A DNA stretch of 20,213 nucleotides from Apostichopus parvimensis (Eukaryota > Echinodermata > Holothuroidea > Aspidochirotida > Stichopodidae). The notes under the pieces were generated by a model. That model was not told the DNA's origin, searched no databases, and saw only the letters and a list, made by a program, of their open reading frames with translations. Location: positions 36,368 through 56,580 of the forward strand of contig KN883010.1 of assembly GCA_000934455.1 (NCBI GenBank), in the 5' to 3' direction. This document shows positions 1 through 9,116 of this stretch, in pieces. How positions within the stretch are numbered: the first letter of the stretch is position 1; the number at the start of each line of letters is the position of its first letter. The position numbers and the translations under genes are program-made.

Positions 1-822
1 CAATGTGAAAATCAACCTTTACTCCAAAGCATTTCAAATCCCCAAATTACACAAAATGGAGCAGGCCAGCGGATTTCACTGGAACGATCGATAACTGGAA
101 ATGGCCGAACCCCAGGGATGACAAAACTTTCTATCGACGAAGCCAGATGATAAAGAAGTTGGGAACGCCTTTGATTGCTTATATAGTCGTGGCCAATTCA
201 AGTTTGCATCAAAATTCTAATTTGATACAAAACACCATCCATTCACGGTTATCTAGAATGGCCTACCATCATGCCCTCATACAGCATGATGATACATCTA
301 TTGTGTTATTGTTGATAATGTTATTATACTGATAGAATTAGGGACAAGGATTGTTTTATTAGTTTCATGCTTTTCCTAAGAACCCTAAGTACCAATTTTC
401 AAAGGACCATTGATAACTAATCAACTTGCCAAAGAAACTTTTCTTGTAATTCACTATATAAGCTTTGAACCTGTTTAACTTTCAGTACATGTTTTGAGAC
501 ATTAAAGTGGAAGAGGAGAGCTACCAGTTTTGCTTGAATTAGCTTGAATGGAAATTTAGATTGATAATTCAAGAGTGTACATTGCAATCTTGTTAATCAA
601 CAATTCTTCAGTTGAATTTTCTGGTTCAATCAGCTTCGATTATTATTGATATAATCGTCAGGATGTATAAAGGTTTTGCTAATTGTTGTTAAAATGTTGT
701 TAAAAGTATTGGAAAGAGTTTTACAGTTTCTAAGAGTTTCCAAGTGTTTCAAAAATGGCTTGGAGCATATCTGTTTCAAAGAATTTGATGAATAAAGAGC
801 AAAATCGATGACTGGAAAAAGT
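1..822. other. Upstream region without a supportable gene
   Basis: AT-rich sequence with frequent stops in all frames. I see no convincing exon, tRNA or repeat. The short open frame at 147-332 has no domain and no coding character. The first exon of the gene at 2589 might lie here or before the window, but nothing marks it. Confidence 0.5.
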
Positions 823-1100
823 GTAATGCGAGTTACCGTAATGCGAGTTACCAGACTTTTCCCCCCTCCATACCACATCTGAAGTTGTTTCATATTTTCA
901 ACTGCTGATATATAAACATCAGTAAGGGTAGATATCTTGTACATGTATGCAATTGAAGAAATCATTCTTTGTTTGAGCACGGTGCCATTTTGTAACAGTG
1001 TCAATTTTTCAGGTGTCCTTTTTCCGTAATGCGAGTTACCGATATTTGGAAGCGCACCATACATTAAGGCGAACAAAATTATAATTCTTGTTAATTTCAT
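630..1100 (-). CDS. Possible small minus-strand open reading frame with a signal-peptide-like start (doubtful)
   Basis: A 156-codon frame on the minus strand starts MKLTRIIILFALMYGALPNI, which looks like a secretion signal (basic n-region, hydrophobic core), followed by a polar body rich in Thr, Ser, Lys and Ile. It contains VTRITVTRIT, encoded by two tandem copies of a 15-bp motif that also occurs just outside. A TATATA sequence lies about 110 bp upstream on the same strand (near 1215). No domain is recognised. In AT-rich DNA a frame of this length can arise by chance, and the embedded non-coding-looking repeat argues for a repeat relic. I give it as a candidate only. Confidence 0.2.
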   Translation of the reverse strand: MKLTRIIILFALMYGALPNIGNSHYGKRTPEKLTLLQNGTVLKQRMISSIAYMYKISTLTDVYISAVENMKQLQMWYGGGKSLVTRITVTRITLFPVIDFALYSSNSLKQICSKPFLKHLETLRNCKTLSNTFNNILTTISKTFIHPDDYINNNRS

Positions 1101-1201
1101 ATTGTAGCTATGAATGTTGGATATAACACCACAGAATATTGAGGAGTTACACTAACCCATATTCAAGCCACAGCACTTGGATTATGAAAATGCGAGTTAC
1201 C
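823..1201. repeat. Four copies of a 15-bp motif GTAATGCGAGTTACC
   Basis: Exact copies are at 823-837 and 838-852 (tandem) and at 1026-1040. A 13-base copy is at 1189-1201. On the minus strand it reads GGTAACTCGCATTAC. The motif contains CpG, unlike its AT-rich surroundings, and its ends GTAA/TTAC make it partly palindromic. Function unknown. Confidence 0.85.
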
Positions 1202-1330
1202 ATGGAATCGCCCATATATAGAATTATGTCTAATGTGAAAATTTGGTTTAGCATATAGTTGATAACTGCACATAGTCTAAATAATTAAATGTTTCACATG
1301 CATTCTTTGTAATAAAGCTGTGTATAGCTC

Positions 1331-1351
1331 ATAGTGCAGTAGCTGCACTAT
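1331..1351. repeat. Short perfect hairpin
   Basis: ATAGTGCAG and CTGCACTAT form a 9-bp stem around a 3-base TAG spacer. No adjacent gene explains it. Confidence 0.5.
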
Positions 1352-1645
1352 ACGATTTAGTGTATACACCAATCTTGAAAAGACTTCACAGTGCAATGCA
1401 TATGGACTTTGATTCTTCAAGCATTTGAGCTGCACCACATGTAGTTTAGCTGTGCAGCTTACAACCATTTAGCCATACTTTCCAGCATATAATGTATTGA
1501 ATTAGTTGTGTACAAAAATTAAGGATTAAATAAATGAATCTTCTGTAATTAAAGTAAGTACTGTGTAAAAAACAACACTCATTAATACTTGTTCTTACAC
1601 TGGTTGACGTGTGGTTATGCTTTGTCATGCATGGGTAGCAATGAT

Positions 1646-1670
1646 CAGGGAGTTCCATAACAACTCCCTG
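1646..1670. repeat. Short perfect hairpin
   Basis: CAGGGAGTT and AACTCCCTG form a 9-bp stem with the 7-base loop CCATAAC. The CAGGGAG core resembles the inverted ends (CAGGGAGCTGTTATT) of the MITE-like element near 19 kb, which may be chance. Confidence 0.5.
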
Positions 1671-1729
1671 CAATGATAATGTTAAAAAACTTAAAATACT
1701 GTGTAAAAAAACCACTGCATCAATGATTT

Positions 1730-2012
1730 GTATTCAACTATGTATGTATGCATATGTGTATATTTATGTATTGTGGGTGGTGGGGTGGCATGAATGGGTC
1801 TTAGGTGTTGGGTTGGTGTGTGGGTGGATATAAGTGTTACTGTTTTCTTGTATTGTTCTCACTATTTACTTATGGGAGCGCTCTACTAGACAAGCCCTCT
1901 GGGTTTTTTGGAGTGCTTCCTTTCACAATTTTCCCTGTTGTTGATATGTTTTGTTACTTAGTTAACTTCTCTGTATTTATATTGTGAAGAAACAAATAAA
2001 TGAAATGAAATG
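1730..2012 (+). mobile_element. Probable 3' end of a non-LTR retrotransposon (LINE)
   Basis: A T- and G-rich segment ends in GAAACAAATAAATG followed by three tandem AAATG units (1998-2012). A short A-rich microsatellite tail after a poly(A)-signal-like AATAAA is typical of 3' ends of several animal LINE clades. The sequence before it (for example GACAAGCCCTCTGGGTTTTT) looks like a LINE 3' UTR and carries no reverse transcriptase. The 5' limit is uncertain and no target duplication was identified. Confidence 0.45.
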
Positions 2013-2588
2013 ATTGACATAGTAATTGATATGTAAACTTATGTAAACCAACACTGTTAAGAATTAAGGAAAATGTTAGAGGTAAGAAGTTGGTAGCTCC
2101 TGGAGAGAGTTATTTGTGTGTTTTAATGTTATTTACCACCTACATTGCCCAGAATAGAAGACACTTTTAGTAGTTTTACGTCCATCATCAGATTCCCACA
2201 CAAACATCGGTCACAATGAAGTGTTTATTGGTTACACTTGGAAAATATTGTTAAGGCAATTAAATTATAATTTTAAGTTGGTGGTGCCATGAATAACTAC
2301 AATAATCTGCCTGATACAGCTTCATGTAGAGAAGAATGTAGTACATGCATAGTCTTAAAAATCATCAATCCAATTGTTCGCTTTTAATACTTTAAATTTA
2401 TCTGAATATAAATAAATAATACTGTAGTTAAAGGAACTCAGGTAAATCACAACCACATTATTCACACCTTCATATTAAAATTAATCCCTCCCTTTGAATG
2501 TGTGCTGTTTCAATGCCTCAATCTATTTTATAGTCTGCTACAACCAGTATATTTATTTGATTTTCTTTTCGTTGTCTTTTTGTTACAG
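2013..2588. other. Sequence before exon 1, probably intron
   Basis: AT-rich, no exon recognised. The last ~90 bases are pyrimidine-rich and lead into the acceptor TTGTTACAG, so this is most likely intron between an unseen 5' exon and the death-fold exon. Confidence 0.5.
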
Positions 2589-2859
2589 AGTGACATCTTT
2601 ACTTTTGATAACTTCCTGATCCACACAGAGTCATTGATTGAGAAAGATGACTTTCAGAAGCTACTTGACTACCTTAAAGTTCCAGCTAAGGAATCAAAGG
2701 ACATTATTGAGAGTGACACACCCTTTTCATCTCTTGTCCACCATCTCAGAGAGGCAGGGAAGGTTTCTTTTGATGACATCAACCATTTAATGACAGCATG
2801 CTCTGAAAAAGGACTGAGTAAATTGGTGGCAGTATTGACTGTCTACCAACAAGCTCAAG
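2589..2859 (+). CDS. Exon 1 of the visible gene: N-terminal death-effector-like domain
   Basis: The exon encodes about 90 residues after a pyrimidine-rich stretch ending TGTTACAG and stops at AAG|GTATGT. It starts in phase 0 and ends in phase 1. The predicted helices resemble the six-helix death-effector fold. FDNFLIHTESLIEKDDFQKL suits helices 1-2, SLVHHLREAGKVSFDDINHL suits helices 3-5 with the typical short G-K-V-S turn, and LSKLVAVLTVYQ suits helix 6. The RxDL motif of canonical DEDs is absent at helix 6, so DED is a fold-level call and a CARD or pyrin-like fold is not excluded. DEDs act by homotypic binding in apoptotic and inflammatory complexes. The residues before the exon (from ATG 2502) are very hydrophobic and are more likely the intron's pyrimidine tract than protein. 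The true start codon is probably in an upstream exon I cannot identify. An alternative acceptor AG at 2589-2590 would shorten the exon by two bases. Confidence 0.75.
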
Positions 2860-3529
2860 GTATGTTTATGTCAGAGAAATTAACAAGTTAAATATGTTAT
2901 GATTCATTGCAAACAATGCAAATGTGTTGCCCCTTAAAGTAAAAAAAATGCGATTTGATGTAATATACCATTGTATTAACTTAAGTTAATTAACCCGGTT
3001 GATAGAAGGAGGATGCTCCATTAGTACCAAAGTTTGATAAAAATAATCTGATAAATAAGTTGGCAAGAAAACTTGTTCATTCAATGTGAAGGTCTTACAT
3101 TAAAGTTAAATATTTCCGTAAGTCTGTAACTTATGGGATATACTCAAAAGTTTCCATTTGAGGCATATTCAGACAAGATTGGTAAAATTTGGAATTTCCT
3201 TTCCTTTTGAAATTTTGTAATTTAATATCCTTGATATATTAGATTCATTGAAGGGGCTTAATTGTCATGACTTTGTTCAATTGCTCAGAAGCAGGGCCAA
3301 AATCAACACCAAGGAAAATGAAAGATTTGCACGGTCACCTCAAATAACATGCTAAAGTTGGACCAAAATGGGAACTCACTAAGTTATGGCAAGTTTGTCA
3401 CAATATTTTCCTGGAAGTTTTTACTGCATAAATTATGAAGATATATTGGACTGTGTTTATTTACATAAATATATCTCTTGGGTGGAAGACAATCTTTAAC
3501 CATATTTGCATCTTAAATGTTTGTTTCAG
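2860..3529 (+). other. Intron 1
   Basis: GTATGT to TTTCAG, phase 1. AT-rich. No mobile element or RNA gene recognised. Confidence 0.75.
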
Positions 3530-4632
3530 ATTCAAAGTTAACCAAGAAAGAACTAAAGGGTCAACTACAGGAATTAAAAGACAAAAGGCAGGAAATCTCT
3601 CACAAACTAACTGAATCAGAAGATGAAAAACAACAGCTGACTGGAAGACTAAAGACAACAGAGGAGGAAAGACAGCAATTCAAAGATACATTGAAGGCAA
3701 CAGAGGAAGAAAGACAACAGCTGGCTGGAAGACTAAAGACAACAGAGGATGCATTAAAGACAACAGAGGAAGAAAGACAACAGCTGACTGGAAGACTAAA
3801 AACAACAGAGGAAGAAGGACAACAATTGAAAGCTACAGTAAAGACAACAAAGGAGGAAAAACAACAGCTATCTGAAAGACTAAAGACAACAGAGGAAGAA
3901 AGACAACAGCTGACTGGAAGACTAAAGACAACAGAGGAGGAAAGACAGCAATTTAAAGATACATTGAAGGCAACAGAGGAAGAAAGACAACAGCTGACTA
4001 GAACACTAAAGACAACAGAGGATGCATTAAAGGCTACAGAGGAAGAGAGACAACAGCTGACTGGAAGACTAAAAACAACAGAGGAAGAAGGACAACAATT
4101 GAAAGCTACAGTAAAGACAACAAAGGAGGAAAAACAACAGCTGTCTGAAAGACTAAAGACAACAGAGGAAGAAAGACAACAGCTGACTGGAAGACTAAAG
4201 ACAACAGAGGAGGAAAGACAGCAGTTCAAAGATACATTGAAGGCAACAGAGGAAGAAAGACAACAGTTGACTGGAAGACTAAAGACAACAGAGGATGCAT
4301 TAAAGGCTACAGAGGAAGAGAGACAACAGCTGACTGGAAGACTAAAGACAACAGAGGAGGAAAGACAACAGCTGACTGGAAGACAAAAGACAACAGAGGA
4401 GGAAAGACAACAATTCAAAGATACATTGAAGGCAACAGAGGAAGAAAGACAACAGCTGACTGGAAGACTAAAGACAACAGAGGAGGAAAGAGAACAGCTG
4501 ACTGCAAGACTAAAGACAACAGAGGAGGAAAGACAACAGCTGACTGGAAGACTAAAGACAACAGAGGAGGTAAGACAACACTTTGGAGATAGATTGAATA
4601 CAACTGAAAACAAGCTGAAGACATTGAAAAAT
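3530..4632 (+). CDS. Exon 2: giant coiled-coil exon built of 14-residue (two-heptad) repeats
   Basis: An acceptor TTGTTTCAG precedes the exon, and the leading G from exon 1 completes an Asp codon. After about 30 ordinary coiled-coil residues come about 22 units of the form TTEEERQQLTGRLK, plus three half units TTEDALK. All lengths are multiples of seven, so the heptad register is kept. Core positions alternate Leu/Leu (or Phe/Leu, Leu/Val) with Thr/Arg. The segment is extremely Glu/Gln/Thr/Lys/Arg rich, as in long alpha-helical rods. The end is set at AAT|GTAATT (4632), which joins in phase to the next coiled-coil exon. A stronger-looking donor GAG|GTAAGA lies at 4569/4570 in the last repeat and is also phase 0, so a shorter isoform is possible. 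Unless spliced, the frame hits a stop 12 bases after 4632. Likely role: oligomerisation or a spacer between death folds. Confidence 0.85.
3620..4595 (+). repeat. Coding minisatellite, 42-bp units in a 273-bp higher-order repeat
   Basis: The coding sequence is a tandem array of 42-bp units (14 codons) with occasional 21-bp half units. The half unit (GATGCATTAAAG core) occurs at 3748, 4021 and 4294, exactly 273 bp apart, marking a higher-order repeat of six full units plus one half unit. Variant units (EGQQLKATVK, EEKQQLSERL, RQQFKDTLK) recur in the same order in successive copies. This indicates recent block duplication rather than only unit-by-unit expansion. After the third half unit the order breaks down into simpler units. 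Confidence 0.95.
4570..4575 (+). promoter_or_regulatory. Alternative splice donor candidate inside the last coiled-coil repeat
   Basis: The sequence GAG|GTAAGA is closer to the donor consensus than the AAT|GTAATT assigned as the exon end. Other repeat units have GAGGAAAGA here, so one A-to-T change created the GT. Both donors are phase 0. Use of this one would remove 21 residues (including VRQHFGDRLN) and still join to 5004. Confidence 0.45.
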
Positions 4633-5003
4633 GTAATTAATTAATCTAATTGATATAATTGAACGTCTGTCCTTCAATGTGATAGGCCTACATTCTTTCT
4701 TCTAGAACAGTAGTTCCACCGTTCTTGGAAGTTCCTTTTGAAGGTTAGGTCACAATTTTCAGTACTAATTTAAACTTGTGATTTTATCTGAGCAAGGTAG
4801 TAATTTTGCAATATCATCACACCCTCAAGTAATAGTCAAAAGGTTATCTTTTCAGCCTACCTAAAACTAAGTGTGAAGAAATTTGTCAACTTGAATAATG
4901 TTCCTTCAGACACTTCAATGTTGGTATAAACTTTAATTTGTTGCAAGTAACCACTGGGAGGTGCATCCTTCTTGTCTCATTCACTGTGTTGTTTACATGA
5001 CAG
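4633..5003 (+). other. Intron 2
   Basis: GTAATT to GACAG, phase 0, 371 bp. Nothing else recognised. Confidence 0.7.
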
Positions 5004-5141
5004 GAGCTGGAAGAGGCTAAATCAAGTCTGAGAGCTAAAAAAGATGAACTTGTGAAGTCTCAACTGGAATATGCCAAAGAATCCATGGCTTTACAAGAGG
5101 TCCTGAAGCAGACTAGGGAAGCCTTGAATCAGCAACAATTG
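5004..5141 (+). CDS. Exon 3: continuation of the coiled coil
   Basis: The exon is flanked by ACATGACAG and TTG|GTAAGT, is 138 bp long and is phase 0 at both ends. It encodes 46 residues beginning ELEEAKSSLRAKKDEL and ending TREALNQQQL. There is no proline and the Leu/Glu/Lys pattern is helical, so it extends the exon 2 rod without the repetitive 14-mer. The loss of the repeat shows that the minisatellite is confined to a single exon. The strong consensus donor supports the exon end. Confidence 0.85.
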
Positions 5142-5575
5142 GTAAGTATGATTAAGTATATAGTAAGTGAATTATGAATATAGAACAGTGTGTATCTGTA
5201 GCCAGTATACCATCAGTAGCAAAAGAAGTGTGATTGTAAAGTTAGCAAACTATTGTGACGAGGCCATTACTGTGTTGAATTTATGATCAAACGTTCCACT
5301 CTTAAAGGTGTTACAAGTTAACAACATAATCTTGAGCTTTACAGAAATAGTTCAATGAGTTAAAAACAAATGTTCAAAGTTATGCTACATTTGATAACAA
5401 CTAGTGTGAAGTGAGTAATGAGTACATTCACCTATAGATGCTAAAATCAGTTGCTTTTATCAGCTAAAGACTTAACTGGTGTAACTTGACAGGTGACAGA
5501 CATGAAAGCTGAGGTTCTTTTTTTAATGTGTCAGTACACCAAGTAAGATATCTTTCCTATTTTGTTTATTTGCAG
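5142..5575 (+). other. Intron 3
   Basis: GTAAGT to TTGCAG, phase 0, 434 bp. Nothing else recognised. Confidence 0.75.
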
Positions 5576-5660
5576 GCTTACTCGGCTTCTGTTACGGAGG
5601 AAGAAACCCTACTTGGAGAACATGAAACTCTTGACATATCACAGGGATCAACTTTGGCAG
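5576..5660 (+). CDS. Exon 4: short acidic linker
   Basis: The exon has 85 bp between TTATTTGCAG and GCAG|GTAGGA, with phase 0 in and phase 1 out. It encodes about 28 residues (AYSASVTEEETLLGEHETLD then ISQGSTLA) rich in Glu, Ser and Thr with no recognisable domain. It connects the coiled coil to the second death fold. Its phase 1 end matches the G-plus-CT Ala codon formed with the exon at 9727. Being small and undistinguished, it rests on borders and phase more than on content, and it may be skipped in some transcripts. Confidence 0.7.
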
Positions 5661-5779
5661 GTAGGATCACAATGAAAAGATCTTTGCTGTTGCTTGTTGT
5701 AAATTTCCAGACAGTATAATGTTTCCTTATGTAAATTCTGTTTATCCTTGAATAGTCCTCACTGCAGCTTGTTTGTGGT

Positions 5780-6560
5780 GGAGGCAAAAGGTCATTTGGG
5801 GTCAGTAGAGGGCATAATATGAATATATCCAAAGTGCTCCAGAACCATAAAATGAGAGCAGCTCATATGCATGGTATGATAGCCTTGTGTATTGTATAGT
5901 TTGTACACACTTTAATGTAGGTCAGAAAACATTTAAGGTTACCAGGTGTGAAAACATGAATGCTATATATATATGATATTTCCAGATAGAAATCTACAGT
6001 AGCCAGTATATATGGCTATGGCTTCTCTATAATGAGCACAAACCCTATTGTTTTTGGTGGAGGGTGCAGGTCATTTGGATTCAGTAGAGGTTACATTCTG
6101 GAAAATCTAAACATGACATCATAAGACAGGCAGTTTGATCAGATGTCATAGTGACATATGACTTTCCTATCATGAGTTCAAGAGCCCAGTAATTCTTTGT
6201 GATGGTCAAAGGTCATTTGAGCTCAGCAAAGGGAAAATTGTGTAAACCTTAAAAGCACATAGCTGGATAATTTTGTTTTTCAAAGAGAGACTTCTACTTC
6301 AAGTCAATGGTTGTTTAAGGCTAGCAGAATTTAATTTCTGCAAACCTTTCTTTCTAGTTAGGGATGTGGTCAGTAATAGGCTTTTGGTTTCAGCATGACA
6401 TTTTGTGACATGGTGTACAGGATAGCACATACCCCTTCGGTAGTCATGTGATCACTATTAATACAAACTAACTAACACATATAGGTATTGATTGTATATC
6501 TGAAACAAGTTTATAGCAATTTAACTAAGGTCATTTGGGAGTCAATCATAGACACATTTA
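5780..6560 (+). repeat. Degenerate array of the ~145-bp AGGTCA-rich repeat family
   Basis: The key segment AGGTCATTTGG or a close variant recurs near 5788, 6068, 6209 and 6527. Each copy is followed by a GTCAGTAGAGG-like or similar stretch, and the spacing is about 141 bp or twice that. The same segment is in the arrays at 7.7-9.2 kb and 17 kb. Copies here are more diverged, so this array looks older. Confidence 0.65.
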
Positions 6561-7690
6561 ACCAGGAGACTAGACAAGCTTGAGTATGTCAATTAGAAGA
6601 TGTGTGAAAAATAAACATAATAACCATGGAGGGTCATGTGATGTGCACCATGGTAGCACTTAACATCCATCCTACCCCTTGTATTCATGTATCCCTTCTA
6701 CAACAAATCATTGGATAACAGCCACAGTCCTGAAAAAAAACTAAGCAAACCCAGAATTTAGCTAAGTGATGCACGTATCAATGTTTACTGCAATTTTGCA
6801 ATTGCAAGTTGCTAGTTCCTTTAAAAAGATTGGACTGCATATGAAATACGTACAGCATCTCTGGACTGTACATGCATAGTGTAAATTGATATATTAGTAG
6901 CAGACGACAGGATTCCTTAGCAACACAAATCTAATTGCCTTACATGGCCTCACAAATGCAGATCAAGCATTTTCTGACAGAAAAATAAATTCAATGTCGT
7001 CTTCATCCAACCTAAAGCAATTAATATCAATCGTACCCTAACTGTCTGTTATAGTGGTGTTCCGTTGGATAAGAAACTCATTTCAAACTGACAAAGTGTG
7101 CTGGGGTCAACAAGCAAATAACATCAAGCATATCACCACCTCCAATGTCTTTCTTGTAAAATATGTAGAAAATAAAAGCCTTACCTAATTTTCTCCTTTC
7201 ATGTACCTACTTTCATGTCATCAAGTGAGGTAGATCACACCTCCCTAAAATCTGAAGAGTATAATTATGAGTTTGAATCATTTTTCAACATAATGTAAAG
7301 GCCTTTGCTATGTTTTAAAACAGTGACAGTTAAAGTTGCTAAGGTAACAGTGATGCTTGTTGTGTAGATGAGCAGTTACATCAACAGTACTTAACCAGAG
7401 GGAAACCCCTCCCAGCAGTGACTTGCCTTATATACATTACATACGTAGCACAAGAGTATTTGCACCGCTAATAACCCTGTTTGTACTGGAGATGGAGAGC
7501 AGTAAATCTAAAGAGTCAGTGCTTACACGGTTTGATGACAGAGAATCATGTGACTTAATACCACAACGATAAAAGAAAGACAGAGGTACATTGTTTATCG
7601 TCTGTAGTTTATTTTGCATGCTCAGTCTAACAACAAAGAGCTGACTTTTCATTTTGGTTTCGATGACAATCGTAACCTTTGCATTCATGA
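6561..7690. other. Intron 4 stretch without recognised features
   Basis: AT-rich sequence. No exon with matching splice phases, tRNA or clear repeat was seen. Confidence 0.5.
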
Positions 7691-7737
7691 TGGCGTATGT
7701 GCGTGTGTTTGTGTGTGTTTGTGACGCCCAGCTTATA

Positions 7738-8330
7738 AACACGATATCTCAAGAAGGGAAGATCAGACCAATTTAATATTTGATGTGTAGAAGTACCACA
7801 TTAAGTGAAAGAAGCCTATTGTTTTTGGTGAAGTTCAAAGGTCATTTAGGGTCACCAGAGGTGCAATTGTGAAAACTTTGTAACCATGATATCTCTAAAA
7901 GGGAAGGTCGGACTAACTTCATACTTAGTGTGTAGAAGAACCACATTGAGTAAAAGAAGCCTACTGTTTTTGTTTGAAGTCAAGGTCATTTGGGGTCACC
8001 AGGGTTCAAATTGTGAAAACCTTGTAAACACGATATCTCAAGAAGGAAAGCTTGGGAGGACCTCATATTTAGTGTGTAGAAGTACCACATTGAGTGAAAG
8101 AAGCCTATTGTTTTTGTTTGAAGTCAAAAATCATTTGGGTTCACTAGGGGTCAAATTGTGAAAACCTTGTAATCACGATATCTCAATACTGGAAGCTTGG
8201 GCCGACAATCTTATCTAGTGTGTAGAAGTACCACATTGAGTTAAAGTAGCCTAATGTTTTTGGTGGAGGTCAGTAGGTTATTTGGGGTTATCAGAGGTCA
8301 AATTGTGAAACCCTTGTAAACATATGTCAG
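7738..8330 (+). repeat. Direct array, left arm, about four units of ~145 bp
   Basis: Each unit holds, in order, GATATCTC, a GGAAG stretch, TGTGTAGAAGTACCACATT, GAAAGAAGCCTA with TTGTTTTT, AGGTCATTTGGGGTCACC and CAAATTGTGAAAACC. Spacings are 145, 144 and 145 bp. Open frames across it are fortuitous. Confidence 0.85.
7832..7844 (+). promoter_or_regulatory. DR1-type nuclear-receptor half-site pair in the repeat
   Basis: AGTTCAAAGGTCA is a direct repeat of AGGTCA-like half-sites with one-base spacing, the arrangement bound by HNF4, COUP-TF and RXR heterodimers. Seen as sequence only; binding is inferred. Confidence 0.35.
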
Positions 8331-8681
8331 ATAATCAGATTCATGAAGAAAACTGCTTAAACTATTGAAACCACAATGCATTTTTGCATTCTGGTTAATA
8401 CTTAACCTGATGAGATCCATTTGATATTTTGAGATCTGCACCTTTGCTGACCCTAAATGACCTATGACATCCACACATCTTGTACTCACTATAAGAAAGA
8501 TGCAAGGAAGGAGCTCTATGTGCTGTAACCTATCTTGGGATGTCATGTTTACAAATAATAGGTTTCTTGTACTCACTATCTATGGGGAAGCCACATAACA
8601 AATATGAGAGCAAATAAAGTTTCCGATCTGGAGATATCGTATTTACAAGTTTTTCAAATTTTGAACCCTTGTGACCTTAAA

Positions 8682-8694
8682 TGAACTTTGACCT
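8682..8694 (-). promoter_or_regulatory. DR1-type nuclear-receptor half-site pair
   Basis: TGAACTTTGACCT, which is AGGTCAAAGTTCA on the minus strand, is a close match to a DR1 consensus. It lies in the right arm of the foldback array. Confidence 0.35.
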
Positions 8695-9103
8695 TCACCA
8701 AATTGTGCAAAAACTGTACACTATGTAAGGCAACCATACAATGTATATATGACCTCCATTGACGTTCTGGTTCTGAAGATACAGCATTTTTGAGATTTTC
8801 ACATTTTACCCTCTGCGAACCCCAAATGACCTTAGACCTCCACCCAAAAGAACAGGGTTCTTGTACTCTTTATAGGGAAGTAACATGCAAATATTACAGC
8901 CAATTCAGTTTTCTATCTGGAGATAGCATGTTTACAAGGATTCAATTTTTGACACCTGGTGACCTTAAATGAACTCTGACATACATCAGATTGTGTAAAA
9001 ACCTTTCATTACATATGGCTATCCTACCTTGGATGTATGAGCTCCTTTGATATCCTGGTCCTGGAGAAACAGTATTTTGTGATTTCCACGACTTTCCCTC
9101 TGC

Positions 9104-9116
9104 TGACCTTTGACCT
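9104..9116 (-). promoter_or_regulatory. Perfect DR1 half-site pair
   Basis: TGACCTTTGACCT equals AGGTCAAAGGTCA on the minus strand, a perfect DR1. A related TGGTCAAAGGTCA is at 6203-6215 in the older array. Confidence 0.4.

Noticed and set aside
1805..1987. A 60-codon hydrophobic plus-strand protein
   Set aside because: It lies in the probable LINE 3' UTR; the T-rich composition explains the hydrophobic residues.
2502..2588. An N-terminal hydrophobic segment (signal or membrane anchor) from ATG 2502 fused to death-fold 1
   Set aside because: The T-rich sequence fits the pyrimidine tract of an acceptor ending TTGTTACAG. Hydrophobicity follows from T-rich codons. Not excluded as an alternative start, but less likely.
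3600..4613. A 337-codon minus-strand frame opposite the coiled-coil exon
   Set aside because: It is the antisense of the 42-bp repeat; a stop-free repeat unit leaves this frame open through all copies. The protein is a Ser/Val/Cys repeat with no domain, while the plus strand has splice sites and heptads.
7886..8161. Plus-strand open frame of 91 codons in intron 4
   Set aside because: It lies in the ~145-bp repeat array; the repeated protein phrases come from the DNA repeats.
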